From Eulemur rufifrons (Eukaryota; Chordata; Mammalia; Primates; Lemuridae): a stretch of 64,000 nucleotides of DNA. The notes under the pieces were generated by a model. It saw only the letters and a program-made list of their open reading frames with translations, was not told the origin of the DNA and did not search any database. The DNA is taken from assembly GCF_041146395.1 (NCBI RefSeq), contig NC_090989.1, forward strand, positions 221,682,843 to 221,746,842, given 5' to 3'. Positions 47,161 to 59,504 of this stretch are shown piece by piece (within the stretch, counting starts at the first letter, position 1; each line of letters begins with the position of its first letter). Both the position numbers and the translations under genes were made by a program.

Positions 47161-49689
47161 AGCTAATGAATATATCAATACCTTGTATTTCTCTAGGAAA
47201 AGCAGTTAGTACATATTGGCTTATTTGGGCTTTGTACAGTATATTGCCAAATAGGCTTTCACTTTTTTATACTCTTTATGTTCATTGATAAGTATTTGAA
47301 TTTTAACTTTTTAAAAATGATTTTTTGTCATTGTTTAGAATCGAGCAATGTGAAATTATAATCACCTTTAAAATAGTGTCAGTTTCTCTTAATGCCACTT
47401 CTATTATGTTGATGTCGTCATCATTGAAAATTTTTTAAAAAATACAAAAAAAAAAAATACCACACTTTCCTTTCATATCCAGGCACTGTCTGAATACGAT
47501 GCTCTCTCATTTCTATTTATGTTTACTACCTGCAGGGTTCATTTGCCAAGATTCCTTTCAAGCATGACTCTTTCTTTTCTAAGTTTTAAATTAAAAGATA
47601 TTCCCTCTGTTACCCTAAATTACATCTCAGACTATACAGCTGGCACAAGGATGGGATAAGTGGTACTGAACCAGCTCTTCACAAGAGGTAGGACAAGAGC
47701 CACTAGTGTGGCCCCCCAGGGAAAGAGAATGAATAGATCTTCTCATCACTCCCCTGTTCACCCCTTTCTTTCATGTGTTTTGATTCAAGGAGACAGCTTC
47801 TGTTACTGTTCATCTAGTGGAAAAATGGCTCAGTTCCATATGCTTGGAACTTTGTGCCTTGGGTTGCTGGGGACGATAGTGTCACCTCCTACCGAGGATT
47901 CTACAGAGGTGTGCTTGCCCGTCAGCCATTACCCAAATCAATCTAGGCGCAGCTGTGAGCCCTTTGTGGCTCTTTGATTTTTTTTTTTTTAATCTCCAGG
48001 CAGACACTCCTCTGTTCCATAAGAGGAATTCGTTCACTTAGCAGGGCTCTCAGAAGCACACTCATCTGTCCTTCTTATTGTAAAAATGCTCTACATTTCC
48101 TTTATTCATGGACCCAAAGAGCTGTTGCTAAGTTTGCACTCCCAGTGGAGAAATCCAGAAAACATGTTAAGTCAAAAAATATGGGACCTTTCCAACTGCA
48201 ATCCTTTGAATGCAATAGTAAAGTTTTGGAACTGAAATACGCTTAATAATTTTGAATACAGAGAAATTATTTGTCAGTGTAGCTTTGGATTTTAGGGTAA
48301 CAAAAGGGAAAAACACATCCGCTCTTTTTCATGTTTGTCAGCTGGGACTCTTAACACTTGTTGGAAATTATAAGGCTAACATGGTTATTCAAACCTGCTA
48401 TAATACAACTAATTACAAAATTTATCTTTTAACTGCATGGAAAATATTCCTCACATCAAATTGAGGAGAGATGTATTTTGTTTTCTTTTAAAATTTTGAT
48501 TGGAATTTGGCACATTGAATGGTTTGTGAATAGGTACATGAATATACTTCCCAATGCAACATGATTAAAAAGTCATATCATGCAGAAATGCATTGCAGGA
48601 ATGTGAGGGCGTATAGGGGTATAACATGGCTTCGTTATTGAGTGCTGTGATTACACAGGCACTTTCTGTAGCCGTGACTTTGTACAGATGGCAGGACCCA
48701 AGCCAGAGGGGTTGAAATGGTTTTCTGAAATGAAGCCAAGAAGTAGATCCAGTTTGCCCCACTAAATCTTTGGAAGAAACCACATGAAAATATGCACTGT
48801 GCAAATAGGAGCTATGCATGCTGTGTATGTGTAGATCTTTTACCTCTATTTTTGGTCATGGAGTTGTATATGCTACACCTACTATACGCTTGTGAAGTCT
48901 GAAACCATGTACCTGTGTAGAATTTTAAAAGATGTGTGATTTATTGAACAGAAACGTTTCCTGCCTTAGGCTCTTAAAACTGCTTTGGATAGCTCAGGTG
49001 CAAATCTTTTAGATAATTTGCAGCTAAACAGAATGTTTTCTCTATTATGTTTGTTTGAATTGTTTTGTTTTTTTCCCACCTCATTAAAGTAAATATTGTC
49101 TTTACCCTTTTGTTCTTCCAGTGAGCATCTCATCTGCCTTAACTCTTTATCCCCTAAAATTTTCCCCAATTTGTTATTATTTTTAAAAATTATCTTTTCT
49201 ACATCATGTATATTTCTACATCATGTACATTTCTACAAGATCTCCTTAATCTCTGCCTTAAAATCTTTCCTAAACGATGGTTATTATTCAGGAGTGTTTG
49301 CCTTTCTTTAGTTCAGAACATGAAGTTTTGGCCAAGGGATAACTGAGAGCTTTGGCTCTACTTTTTTTCTGGGTACAAATGCTTCCTTGCTCTTGCATAA
49401 AATCTGAGGCAGATGAGCCACCATGCAGGTGGAAGAGTGATTTAACTATCCAAGCTCATATACGCTTTGGAGAAATAAGTGAAATAGAGTTTTCACAGAG
49501 TTGTAAGTTATTTGAAAGAAGTTATTCTTTCAAATTTCAAAGACAGGCAACAACTAACTAATTAACTAAATAAATAAAATGAGCTATGCATCAGGGTGAG
49601 AAGGAAAAAATGAGATAATATTATAAAATATGACAGGGGTAGGTTTTCCTTAGATTGGGTATCAGGGAACAGCTATACGAGAAAATGTA
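47161..49689. other. Unique sequence, no gene recognised
   Basis: About 2.5 kb without an assigned repeat. Frames at 47660-47977, 47974-48246 and 48252-48464 lie in tandem on the plus strand, but they are in differing frames, lack recognised similarity and show no splice-site pattern that would join them. A-run at 47,447-47,458; an 18-bp unit around 'ttctacatcatgta' is repeated at 49,196-49,233. Confidence 0.4.
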
Positions 49690-50190
49690 ATAGTTATTAT
49701 TCCTGTGTACCAAATTATTCCAAAAACTAGCAGCTTGAAAAAACAAACATTTATTCTTTTACATGGTTTTTTTCAGATAAGAATTCAGTCATGACCTAGC
49801 TGGGTAGTTCTATCTCAGGGCCTCTTAAGAGGTTGCTGTCATCTGAAGGCTTGACTGGGCAGGAGAATCTGCTTCCAAGATGACTCACTCACATGACTGT
49901 TGGCAGGAGGCCTCATGGGTCTTCCCGCATGGGTCTTTCCATAAGGGCCATTTGAGTGTCTTCATGACATGCTGACTGGTTTCCCCCAAAGCGTATGGTC
50001 TAAGAGAGCAAGGAAGAGCAACAGCATCTTTTATGTTTTAGCCTTGGAAGTCACATGCTATCACTCTACCATATTTTATTGGTCATACAGATTAATGCAG
50101 ATGCCATGTGGGGTGGGGGTGGGGGAATTATTACAGGGTGTGAATACCAGGAGGTAAGGATCATTGGGCCACAGCTGGCTACCATGGGAA
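49690..50190. mobile_element. Mammalian interspersed repeat, LTR-like, family unassigned
   Basis: 'accaaattattccaaaaact' with 'agcagcttgaaaaaacaaac', then 'gcttgactgggcaggagaat', 'tttccataagggccatttga' and 'gggtgtgaataccaggaggt' is a block order I recognise as a common mammalian repeat, probably ERV-type LTR. I cannot name the family reliably. The frame at 49969-50157 lies inside it. Confidence 0.55.
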
Positions 50191-50239
50191 AGGATGGTTG
50201 AACTGAGGGCAGAATAATTACAAAGAATCAGTTAAGTGA

Positions 50240-50510
50240 ATACCTAGAGAGGAGGGCATTCCAGTTAAAGGAAGCAGCAGTTCTTATGACACTGAGGCAG
50301 GGGAAGGTTGGTATTGTCAAAGAATAGACATAAAGCTAGCTTGAACAAGCAGGAGAGTTGCATGAAATGAGTCCAGTGAGCAATAGCCAGATTGCATAGA
50401 GGGGTTTGAAATATATTCTGAGTGTTGCATAAAACTGTTGGAAAGTTTTAAGCAGAGGGGTGACATTAACTGCATGACTACATGTTGAACAAAAGTACAA
50501 TTCTGAGAAA
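50240..50510 (-). mobile_element. L2-like ancient LINE fragment, reverse orientation
   Basis: 'cattccagttaaaggaagca', 'acactgaggcaggggaaggt' and 'agcagaggggtgacattaac' correspond to the internal part of the family seen at 31,310, 36,705 and 54,110. Confidence 0.55.
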
Positions 50511-50674
50511 AGAACTAGATTGGACCTGAAGAATTGCAGTAGTAAACAGAATGAGTTAGACAAAGACTCTTGACTTTTACCCTTGACGATCATACTCTGC
50601 AAACTCATATAAAGATGAGACACAAATATTTATTCTACTCTGTTGAGTAATAGAATAAAAGTGATCCAAGGATT

Positions 50675-52300
50675 TTTTTAATTTCAAAATATTGATGGGG
50701 TACAAATGTTTTTGATTACATGGATTGCTTTTGCAACGCTTGAGTCCCAACTATAGGTATGCCCATACCAACGAACACCCAAATAGTGTTCATTGTAACC
50801 ATTAGGTAGGTTTTTGATTCTCTCCTCCTCCCCCTCCTCCTGCTTGACTTCCACTGAGTTTTACTTCCCTCTGTGCATATGTGGGTTTATTGGTTAGTTC
50901 CAATTTAATAATGAATACTTGTGGTGTTTGTTTTTCCAATCTTGAGATACTTCACTTAGGAGAATCATCTCCAGTTCCATCCAAATTTTTGCAAAAGACA
51001 TTAATTCATCCATTTTATGGCTGAGTAGAACTCCATGGTATACATATATGACATTTTCTTAATCCACTCATGAATTGATGGGCACTTGGGTTGATTCTAC
51101 ACCTTTGCAATTGTTAATTGTGCTGCAATAAACATTCATGCACAGGTGTCTTTTTGATAGAAAGACTTCTTTTCTTTTGGGTAGATACCCAGTAGTGGGA
51201 TTGCTGGATTGAATGGTAGTTCTACTTTTAGTTCTTTGAGAACTCTCCATATTGTTTTCCATATAGGCTGTACTAATTTGTAGTCTCACTGACAGGATAT
51301 AAATGTTCTTTCTCTCTGCATCCATGCCAGCATCTATTGTTTTTGGATTTTTTAATAAAAGCCATTCTAACTGGGGTAAGGTGATATCTCATTCTGGTTT
51401 TAATTTGCGTTTCCCTGCTGATTAATGAGATTGAGCACTTTTTCATGTTTATTGGCCATTTTTCTATCTTCTTCTTTTGAAAAGCTTCTGTTCATGTCTT
51501 TTGCCTACTTTTTAATGGAGTTGTTTGTTTTGTTCTTGTTAATTTGCTTGAGTTCTTTGTAGAGTCTGGTTATTACCCCTTTATCAGATGTATAGCTTGA
51601 AAATATTTTCTTTCATTGTATATGCTATTTGCTCTGTTGATTGTTTCCTTAGCTGTGCAGAAGCTTTTTAATTTAATTAAGTTCCATTTATTTATTTTTG
51701 TTGTTGTGATTGTCATTAGTGTCTTATTCATAAATTCTTTGCCTAGGCCAATATCTAGAAGAGTTTTTCTACACTTTCTTCTAGAATTCTTATGGTTTCA
51801 TGCCTTACATTTAAGTCTTTTACCCATCTTGAATTAATTTTTGTGAGTGGTGAGAGATAGGGGTCTTGTTTTATTCTTCTGCATATAGCTATCCAGTTTT
51901 CCCAGCACCATTTACTGAATAGGGTTTCTTTTCCCCAGTGTACATTGTTGTCTGCTTTGTCAAAGATCAGTTGGCCATAGGTAGCTGGTTTTATATCTGG
52001 GTTCTCTATTTTTTTTGTTCCATTGGTCTATGTCTCTATTTTTGTACCAAAACCATGCTGTTTTGGTTACTTATAGCCTTGTAGTATAGTTTAAAGTCTG
52101 ATAATGTGATGTTTCCCGGATTTGTTCTTTTTGCTTAAGATATCTTTGGCTATTTGGGTTCTTTTCTAGGTCCAAATGAAGCGTAGAATTATTTTTTCTA
52201 GGTCTGTGAAGTATGATGTTGGTATTTTGATGGGGATTGCATTGAATCTGTAAATCACTTTGGGTAATATGAACGTTTTAAAAATCTTGATTCTTCCAAT
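50675..52300 (-). mobile_element. 5'-truncated L1 (ORF2 C-terminal part and 3' UTR), reverse orientation
   Basis: A T-run and 'aatttcaaaatattgatggg' mark the 3' terminus on the left. Antisense ORF2 extends right through 'aactccatggtatacatata', 'gggtagatacccagtagtgg', 'gttcatgtcttttgcctact' and 'ccattggtctatgtctctat' to 'ttgattcttccaat'. Flanks atccaaggattt (50664-50675) and atccaagaattt (52299-52310) form a probable TSD with one difference. Divergence is modest but frames are broken, indicating a primate-age copy older than that at 38.1 kb. Confidence 0.92.
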
Positions 52301-52310
52301 CCAAGAATTT

Positions 52311-53255
52311 AAATGTGAAGTGTGAGCATCTCTGAATCAGCCCTGATGTGTTCTGCCATTATGAAAGAGATTCTACTGTTGACCCTGAGCGTTTATAGGA
52401 GCCAAAAGCCACAGGGAATTTCAGACAAGAATATACCTATGAAATATTTTATAAATATTTCAAGGGCCAAGTTGCATTTCTGCTCAAGCAGCTGTGTATT
52501 CTCCCTATTGCTTGTCAGGTAGAGCATCATTCACTCCAATTTTTCCAATTCCTTTCCATGCTGTTAGAAGGCAGATTTTGACTCATTTTTTAAAATTCAC
52601 TTCAGACATAAAGAATAGCTCTTTATTCTTTTGACCCCATAGCTCACCCTCCCAGCTAGCTCACTGGCCAATGATGGGTCTTACTCTTTACAAAGTGGTT
52701 TCAACCTCCAGAGAAAATGCAGACTTTAATTTCAAATGCGATTATTCTGCTCTGTTGCTCTGTGCAGGTGCTGAGATTCTGGCCATGGTTCACTGCCTTG
52801 GAGGAGGCATATGTTCAGTTTTTCTCTTAAACCAGACCTGCTTGCCATGTCCCTGCTGTGCCCCGCAAAACATTTCAATGGTAATAGAATGTATGAGATA
52901 AAAATGTTCAATGTCTCTGATCCCAATCATGTGCACAAAATTAACCTTTTCTCCAGGTCTACTTGTTTGATGTGACATTCTTATCTCTTCACTGTTTACT
53001 TACATGTCTTTATTTTTATCTGAAAACAAGAATACTTGTGCTTTTTAGAGCCTTGCATATAATGTAGCAGTTCTTCAAATATGAATGTACTAAACATTGT
53101 TATGTCTTTATTAACTGAAGCATTTCTAATATGGAGTTGGGATATAACTCCAATAAGAGTTCAAAACCTTTATCTTGGTTCACTTTCCATCTATCCCAAC
53201 CCTCTTGTACACCCTATGCTGTTATTCACCATTAAGTAGACCATGTGCTTTCATG
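52311..53255. other. Unique sequence, no gene recognised
   Basis: Short overlapping frames on both strands at 52671-52978 have no recognised similarity. Confidence 0.4.
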
Positions 53256-53259
53256 TCTT

Positions 53260-53540
53260 TACTGCTTTGTACCTGTGGTTTGCGCTGCTGAGATGTCCTT
53301 TAACCTTACTTCTTTCATGAACTTTTATTTCTCTTTCAAAGCTCAGTGCAAATGCCACCTTCCCTAAGAAGTTTTCTCTGATCCTTATAAGCAGATTCAG
53401 CTGCTATTCCCATAGCCCATGCTGGGACATTCAGGCTCCTTTTGGGTATTTAGTTCTAAGTACTATAATTGCTTAATTTGATTACTCAATTCATAGTCCC
53501 TGACATATCAGAGCCTCAGTACAAGTTTTTTATTTTAATC
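53260..53540 (+). mobile_element. L2 LINE 3' fragment
   Basis: 'tttcaaagctcagtgcaaat', 'gccaccttccctaagaagtt' and 'ttctctgatccttataagca' match the L2 3' order (caaatgtcacctcctctgtgaagcc). Confidence 0.8.
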
Positions 53541-54105
53541 AATAATCCCAAACCACTTTAAATAATCAATGTAAAATATTTCAAAGTTTCCCAGCCAATT
53601 TGTTCCTGTGTCATTTGCTCATCAGAATCCTGTAACAGCTTCAAATACTAGAAGCAACTTCAGTGTGGCTGATGTCCAGAGGTTTTACATGCATTGAGAT
53701 AGAAAGTAGTGCCTGTCTTTTCTCACATCCCCTGGGAGCTACGGTAACAATTGGAAGATCTGAGGTTCATTTTATTTGTGTGATGATTGTTCTTATTATT
53801 ACCCTCTGGGAATATTAGCAAAAATGATACACACAAGTCCACCTTCTGTCATGTCCATTCAGATTATGTGACCTTAAACAAATGTCTGTTCATGTCTCAG
53901 GGCATTGAAAAAAGTAAATATGATTAATAACCACACAAAGAGTGAGTCTAGGCATTTGAAGTCAGAGGCGGGCTGTGGTGTTTTAGGTCCCCTGGGGAGA
54001 GTGGCAGAGATGATGGGTAGAATCTGAGTAAAGAGCCCTCAGTGCCTCCCACATCTTTGTGGTCTGGGGGAGTGAAAAGAAGACGCTGCAATCCAAAGTA
54101 CATAG
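53541..54105. other. Unique sequence, no gene recognised
   Basis: No repeat or exon recognised. Confidence 0.4.
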
Positions 54106-54109
54106 GAAA

Positions 54110-54490
54110 TAGCATCTACATATTTATTCATGCATTTGTTTATTCGTTCACTGAGCTGAGCACGCCTTTTGTGCAGCCACTTGCTGGGGGTCAGAGCCAC
54201 AGGGATGAAACAGGTTGTGCCCTCATGGTGCTTCCAATCTAGAAGGAAGGGCAAAAGTGATTACATGATTAATTTATTTACTACATTTTTGATAAGTGCC
54301 GTAGAGTAATAATATTCTGGAGTGTTATAAGGGCATATCATGATGGAGGTAGGTGTTCACATAGAGGGTTTTTCTAAGGAGGTGACATTTAAGGTGGGTC
54401 TTGAAGAATAAGGCAAGCAGGCAAAGAGGACAGGACACGGGGAGGTGAGGGAGAGGACAGGAAGGTGAGGGATGATCGAATACTCTGTCT
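54110..54490 (-). mobile_element. L2-like ancient LINE fragment, reverse orientation
   Basis: 'ttcattcatgcatttgttta'-type start, 'gagctgagcacgccttttgt', 'tggtgcttccaatctagaag', 'ctaaggaggtgacatttaag' and 'gtgggtcttgaagaataagg' follow the same order as the copies near 31 and 37 kb. Frames on both strands at 54039-54522 are contained in it. Confidence 0.65.
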
Positions 54491-54669
54491 GGGTGGATAG
54501 ACTCACTTCTGTGACTCTCCATGAATTTTCCATTGACTAACAGGACTAGCTTTCTTGCTTTTTCTTTATGTTTGAATCATGTGGCATTAAAATTAACTCT
54601 TGTCATTTGGCATGACTTTTTTTTTGCTAGAGAAGGATATAACATTCCAAGGATTAACATTGTGTTCAT

Positions 54670-54995
54670 TAGTAGAAACACAGAACATCATGCTAAGTGA
54701 AATAAGCCAGTCACAGAAAGACAAATACTGCATTAGTGTATGCATATGAGGTATCTAAAATATTCAAATTCATAGACTCACAGTGGAATGGGGATTGCCA
54801 CTGGCTAGGGAGGGGGGATTCAGGATTTGCTAATCAATGGGCATAAAGTTTCAGTGAAGCAAGATGAATAAACTCTAGATATCTGCTGTAAAACATTATG
54901 GCTACAATCAACAATGTATAACACACTTAAAAAATGTGTTAAGAAGGTAGATCTCATGTTAAGCATTTTTACCGCAATCAAATGACAAATGAATT
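54670..54995 (+). mobile_element. L1M-type 3' end, forward orientation
   Basis: 'atgctaagtgaaataagcca', 'gtcacagaaagacaaatact', 'ggctacaatcaacaatgtat' and 'cttaaaaaatgtgttaagaa' are sense L1 ORF2-end and 3' UTR landmarks. 5'-truncated. Confidence 0.88.
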
Positions 54996-55876
54996 AAAAA
55001 TACAGAGCACACTAAAATTATTTACATTTATATTTCTGTGCTCATTTTGCCACTTGTGGAGAGAGTAAGGAAGGCAGAAAAATACAGACCGAGGGATGAA
55101 AGGAAGGAGAAGATTTCTGGAAGGAATGGCTGGAGGGGCAAAGGCACAAAAAAGAGAAAACAAATAGAATGTAAGCAAAGTGATGAACTGTATGTACGAA
55201 CTCTAAAAAAAATGGCTTTGTTCTTTCTTGCTGGAACATCAAGGTTCAGACAACGATTTTTTATCATTCCCTCATGTATAAAAATTACTAGGTTAGTCTT
55301 TGTTCACAGCCCTCCATTTTTTTTATTTTGTTATCTTCAAATAAATTATCCTCCAGGTTTCAGTGCCCAGAATCATGTAATCGTGAGAGCTGGGGAAAAT
55401 AAAGGCAAGAGCCCAGACAAGCTTCCGTTCACTGGTTCTGTGCAGTGGAGTGCAAAGTGGAGAGCTAGAATGTCTTAGCAGCCAGGGAATAGCAGAAACG
55501 TCTTTGGATTCTGCTTTGGTTGCAGTGGACTCCTCAAGTCTGAGAGGTCTGACAGCCCTCAACTGCTCATGGTGGTGGAACTGGTGACAGACACTAATTT
55601 CCTTTCTCTAGCCAGAGAGGGGACAAGCAAAACAAGCTGGTTGACACTTATTGGTAAGACAGGTTATTCATCTTCAAAGGGGTATCAGGAGGTGACATCA
55701 GTTGATAATAGCAGTAACAGTTGTGGATTTCTGTTGAGTGGGTCAATTGAATTTAAATATGAGATAAAAGGGGGCGGGGGGGGGAGAGAGAGATTGAGAA
55801 TAGTCACTAGTTAAGTTAGGTGACAACAGTAGTCAAACAACACACCCAACTGCTGGACATTAGAAAGGAAAATGTG
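54996..55876. other. Unique sequence with a G-run
   Basis: The plus frame at 55038-55478 (146 codons) is the longest in this part, but it is Lys/Arg-rich purine sequence with no recognised similarity and has overlapping frames on the other strand. 55,770-55,784 is a G-run interrupted once, followed by a GA run. Confidence 0.4.
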
Positions 55877-56222
55877 GGCCAGGCGCGGTGGCTCACGCCT
55901 GTAATCCTAGCACTCTGAGAGGCCGAGGCGAGTGGATCGCTCGAGGTCAGGAGTTTGAGACCAGCCTGAGCAAGAGTGAGACCCCATCTCTACTAAAAAT
56001 ACAGAAAGAAATTATCTGGCCAACTAAAATATATATAGAAAAATTAGCCGGGCATGGTGGCGCATGCCTGTAGTCCCAGCTACTCAGGAGGCTGAGGCAG
56101 TAGGATCGCTTAAGCTCAGGAGTTTGAGGTTGCTGTGAGCTAGGCTGACGCCACGGCACTCACTCTAGCCAGGGCAACAAAGCAAGACTCTGTCTCAAAA
56201 AAAAAAGAAAAAAAAAAAAAGA
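55877..56222 (+). mobile_element. Young strepsirrhine-type Alu, forward orientation
   Basis: It begins 'ggccaggcgcggtggctcac', with box A and box B of the internal Pol III promoter well conserved in the left arm. The inter-arm spacer 'ctggccaactaaaatatata' and the right-arm 'ggctgacgccacggcactca' are the lemur-type variants. It ends in an A-rich tail (56,197-56,222). No convincing TSD was found. Low divergence implies recent insertion. Confidence 0.95.
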
Positions 56223-57029
56223 AACTGCAATCAGGAGTGTCTTGAACTTTGGTTAACTTGGTGTACGTAATCAGATGGGACAATAAGAAATCGCTATTTA
56301 GCACATACGTTCACTTACATGCCCCAAAGGGTCACCCCACCTCTTATCTAAATGATTTCATCTTCCAAAGGATATGAAAGACAACAAGTTTACTAAGCTA
56401 CATAAGGAATTTAAGTTAATGTCGGAAAAGTAACTCATATTCAGATAGTCTATCTGGATACTACAGGACATCTAGATATTATTATGCTCAAAGAAAATTT
56501 AAAATTATAAAACAATTTTGACATTTAAAAATGTATAACATATTTTGTAAGTAATATATGAGAGTGGCTTTGTTAATCTTTGTGGGTTTTTTTTTTTTTT
56601 TGAATCGTGAAAGTTCTAATTAATTTTTCCCATTAATTCCTATTAAAATATTAAAGATCCCACATTTGGATTTAAGAAAAGTAAGTGGGTGTTTTATACT
56701 TACAAGAATAAAAATATCTTTCTTTGCTATCATCCAAATTAAATATATTTCTTTGTTAAAACACCTCATGGTAAGATTTAAACATTCTTTCTCTAGGATT
56801 AATGAGAAAGGATACACCCACACACGACTGGCATACTTCTAAGAATTTTTTCTTTAATTTGACATTAAGCAGATTTGCAAAATACATCTTAGGATGGAAA
56901 TACTCTGCTTTAGGATATAGAGGATGGACGATGAAATGGTTTTACAAGGTGGGAAGAAAGGAAGGCAGAACGGTGCACTCGATCTGTGTGCAGCTTTCAA
57001 CAATGCCTGTTGAAGTCTTGCTCAGGCTT
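56223..57029. other. Unique sequence, no gene recognised
   Basis: T-run at 56,587-56,601. Frames at 56620-57041 have no recognised similarity. Confidence 0.4.
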
Positions 57030-57200
57030 GTTCGAGGGTGATCTTGAGCAAGTTACCTAGACTTTCCCAGCCCTGGTTTCCTTTCCTGCAAAATGGGTGA
57101 TGGTGGTTCCCACTTCATAGGGTTTTTCTTAAGGATCAAATAAGTGAACATGTGTAAAGCATATAGAAGGGAGACTACACATGGTACAGCCTCATCTATT
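57030..57200 (+). mobile_element. MIR SINE
   Basis: 'gatcttgagcaagttaccta', 'ctggtttcctttcctgcaaa', 'cttcatagggtttttcttaa' and 'ggatcaaataagtgaacatg' follow the MIR order. Confidence 0.8.
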
Positions 57201-57296
57201 AAGTTGAATCTATTATTTTATTTTAAAAGGAGGAAATCCCTATGCTGATGCAGAGATTTTTCTTTGGGTCCCTTAATGTGACTGAAACGTCATTCA

Positions 57297-57370
57297 CTTT
57301 TTCCCCCAGCTTTGTTGAGGTATAATTGACAAATAAAAAATATATACATTTGAGTGTTCTCATCCCTCAC
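57297..57370 (-). mobile_element. L1M 3' UTR fragment, reverse orientation
   Basis: 'agctttgttgaggtataatt' and 'gacaaataaaaaatatatac' are the antisense L1M 3' UTR start. Confidence 0.65.
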
Positions 57371-57787
57371 TTTTGTTACCTGGCTGTGTCAGACGGTAGA
57401 GATGGTAGGAAAGGGGCAGTCAGCTTTTTTCAACATGAATTCTCCTCTCTGGCTTCTGAGAGGGGACACAGCATTCCAGAATGTGTTTTTCTTCCTCAAC
57501 TCTTGGTCCTTTGTTTCTTTTCCTTTCTCTGCATCTCCTACCTCAGAATCTTAACACTTGGGTCAAAGGTAATCACACTAAATTATTGTGGGCTGGACAT
57601 GCGGTTAAAGATTACTGGAATGAAAACAGGTGAGTGTTGGGTGTGTGAAATGTGGGGTGATTATTTCCTCAGTTGATTCTGTGGGGCTTGAACCAATTCA
57701 TGGACACCTCATACCCGGACTTACTGTGATTGTGCCAGAATGAGCCCACAGCTTTGCTTCTCTTCTCCGTGCAGAACGATCTAAGTT
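57371..57787. other. Unique sequence, no gene recognised
   Basis: The frame at 57326-57676 (116 codons) has no recognised similarity and starts inside an L1 fragment. Confidence 0.35.
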
Positions 57788-57795
57788 CTGTAGAC

Positions 57796-58082
57796 CAGCA
57801 GTCTCCAAGCTTTTCGGCACCAGGGACCTGTTTCATGGAAGAGAATTTTTCCGGGGCGGAGGGTTAGGGGGGGAGTGGAGGTGGAGCTTACATGGTGATG
57901 TGAGCAATGGGGAGTGGCTGTAAGTCTGCTCCCTCACCCACCACTCACCTGCTGTGCGCCTCCCGCTTCCTAAATTTCATGGAAGACAATTTTTCCATGG
58001 ATGGGGGCGGAGCTCTGCAGTCCAGTCCCTAGCAGGCCGCGGCATGGGTACCTGTCTGCTGCCTCGGGGTTGGAGACTTCAG
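57796..58082. mobile_element. MER1-type non-autonomous hAT element with 8-bp TSD
   Basis: The ends cagcagtctccaag and ttggagacttcag are inverse repeats (11 of 14 match) of the same type as the 43.0-45.6 kb Charlie element. Flanks ctgtagac (57788-57795) and ctgtagag (58083-58090) match at 7 of 8. The 287-bp body lacks any transposase and keeps only the terminal regions. A 29-bp part of the left end (57831-57859) is repeated at 57975-58003. Confidence 0.9.
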
Positions 58083-58090
58083 CTGTAGAG

Positions 58091-58439
58091 TATATGCAAA
58101 TAAGTAAGAGGAGATCCCTGATGACTAAGGATTGTGCCCTTGTAAACATGCACAGTGTTCTCTGACACCTCCATGGAGATCTGTGATAAATGCCTTGAGA
58201 ACTGCTGCTCACGGAATTGGAAGATGAAAGATACTGTTGCAGACTCAGAAGTCTGCCTGAGACTTATCTTTTGGGATTTTTCTTTCTGGTGGTCTTGGAA
58301 ATCAATTTCAAGTAAAATAAACAATCTTTGCACTGTCTCCTCGCTTTTGAATTTAATCTCGTGGAGTTAACTCAAAGGGCGGGAAAAATATTTGTGCGAA
58401 TTTGGTCAGTGTAACATTTAAAAAATATTTTTTAAATGT
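58091..58439. other. Unique sequence, no gene recognised
   Basis: Overlapping frames on both strands (58079-58370) have no recognised similarity. Confidence 0.4.
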
Positions 58440-58690
58440 AAGCAAACTTGGGGGAAAGTTAACTAAATTATGTCAGTTCAGTGACATAAGATGAAGCTAT
58501 TAAATGATAATTATGAAAGCACATATGATGTTAAATGAAAATCAGGATTATAATAGTTTTAAGTAGAAGACAAAAAAGACTTTGAAATAGTGGTAGTCAG
58601 TGGAAACTGTGGGATTATTAGCGATTTTTAGTCTTTCCAATTTTTGTTAAAGTCATCACAGTATTTATAAACGTGGTTTTAAAATAAAAT
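58440..58690 (+). mobile_element. Old L1M 3' end, forward orientation
   Basis: 'gatgaagctattaaatgata', 'tgatgttaaatgaaaatcag' and 'ggattataatagttttaagt' resemble the end of old L1 ORF2/3' UTR. Confidence 0.6.
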
Positions 58691-58824
58691 TGAAGAGGTT
58701 GGACATTTAACTATAATTATTACCACCAAGAAATAAAGGATACAAATCTATCATGATCCCCCCAAATAGTAAATAGTCTGTAATTTTTCAGAGGACAACT
58801 TTTGGAATACCGAGAACATTACCC

Positions 58825-58930
58825 CTTTGGATCTCAGATTCCTTATCTGTAAAATATTCTGTGGATGTTGGGAAGATTAAGTATAATAATGCATGGAAAG
58901 CAAGTATAACAGTACCTGGAAGTCAGCAGT
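58825..58930 (+). mobile_element. MIR fragment
   Basis: 'gatctcagattccttatctg', 'taaaatattctgtggatgtt' and 'gcaagtataacagtacctgg' match the MIR 3' half. Confidence 0.65.
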
Positions 58931-59504
58931 CACACAGGAAGATACTAATTTAATGTATTAGTATATTTTGAAGTATTGATATGTTAATTAAAAATCAGAG
59001 CTTACAAGAATGAAACTTCCAAACTTCAGGTGGAAGCCTCTGCCTCATTTCCACCTGCCCAAACTCACCTAAATATTTATAACCAGTGAAACCTGATTTA
59101 CATGCAAAACCCAGGCCCCAGAGGAATCTGGCAAACACAGTTTTCAGCTTTTTAGCATAGAGGTCGAGCAGGCCAATCTACGAAATCTACCACAATACTC
59201 TTCATGAGATCGTTGTGAAAATTAAATAAAATAATACATGCAAATGCCTGGAAAAAAATTAAAAATAAGGGCATTACTTTGGGGGGTGAAAATTCAAAAT
59301 AAAAATTCCACAAAGTAATTACCAAGTATTTATTATCATGTAAGTCAGTTATTTGTTTCTGAATTGAAAAATGAGATAAGAGGAAATTTATTCTCGATAA
59401 TGTACAAAACCCAGAGGATATGTTGTGTTCCCTATCATAAATTAATGAGGACAGTGGGACATTAGCTTGAAAAGCCACTGCTGAGCAACTAAAAAGGAAG
59501 TATG
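58931..59504. other. Unique sequence, possible weak MIR at 59,165-59,250
   Basis: 'cttcatgagatcgttgtgaa' and 'aatacatgcaaatgcctgga' could be a MIR remnant. The minus frame at 59152-59478 is not recognised. Confidence 0.35.

Noticed and set aside
47660..48464. Three consecutive plus-strand frames as a possible multi-exon gene
   Set aside because: They nearly abut in different frames, lack plausible splice sites between them and show no family similarity. Chance is the simpler explanation.
55038..55478. 146-codon frame, one of the longest in the window
   Set aside because: Lys/Arg-rich product of a purine-rich strand, overlapped by several opposite-strand frames, with no recognised domain and no splice or promoter support.
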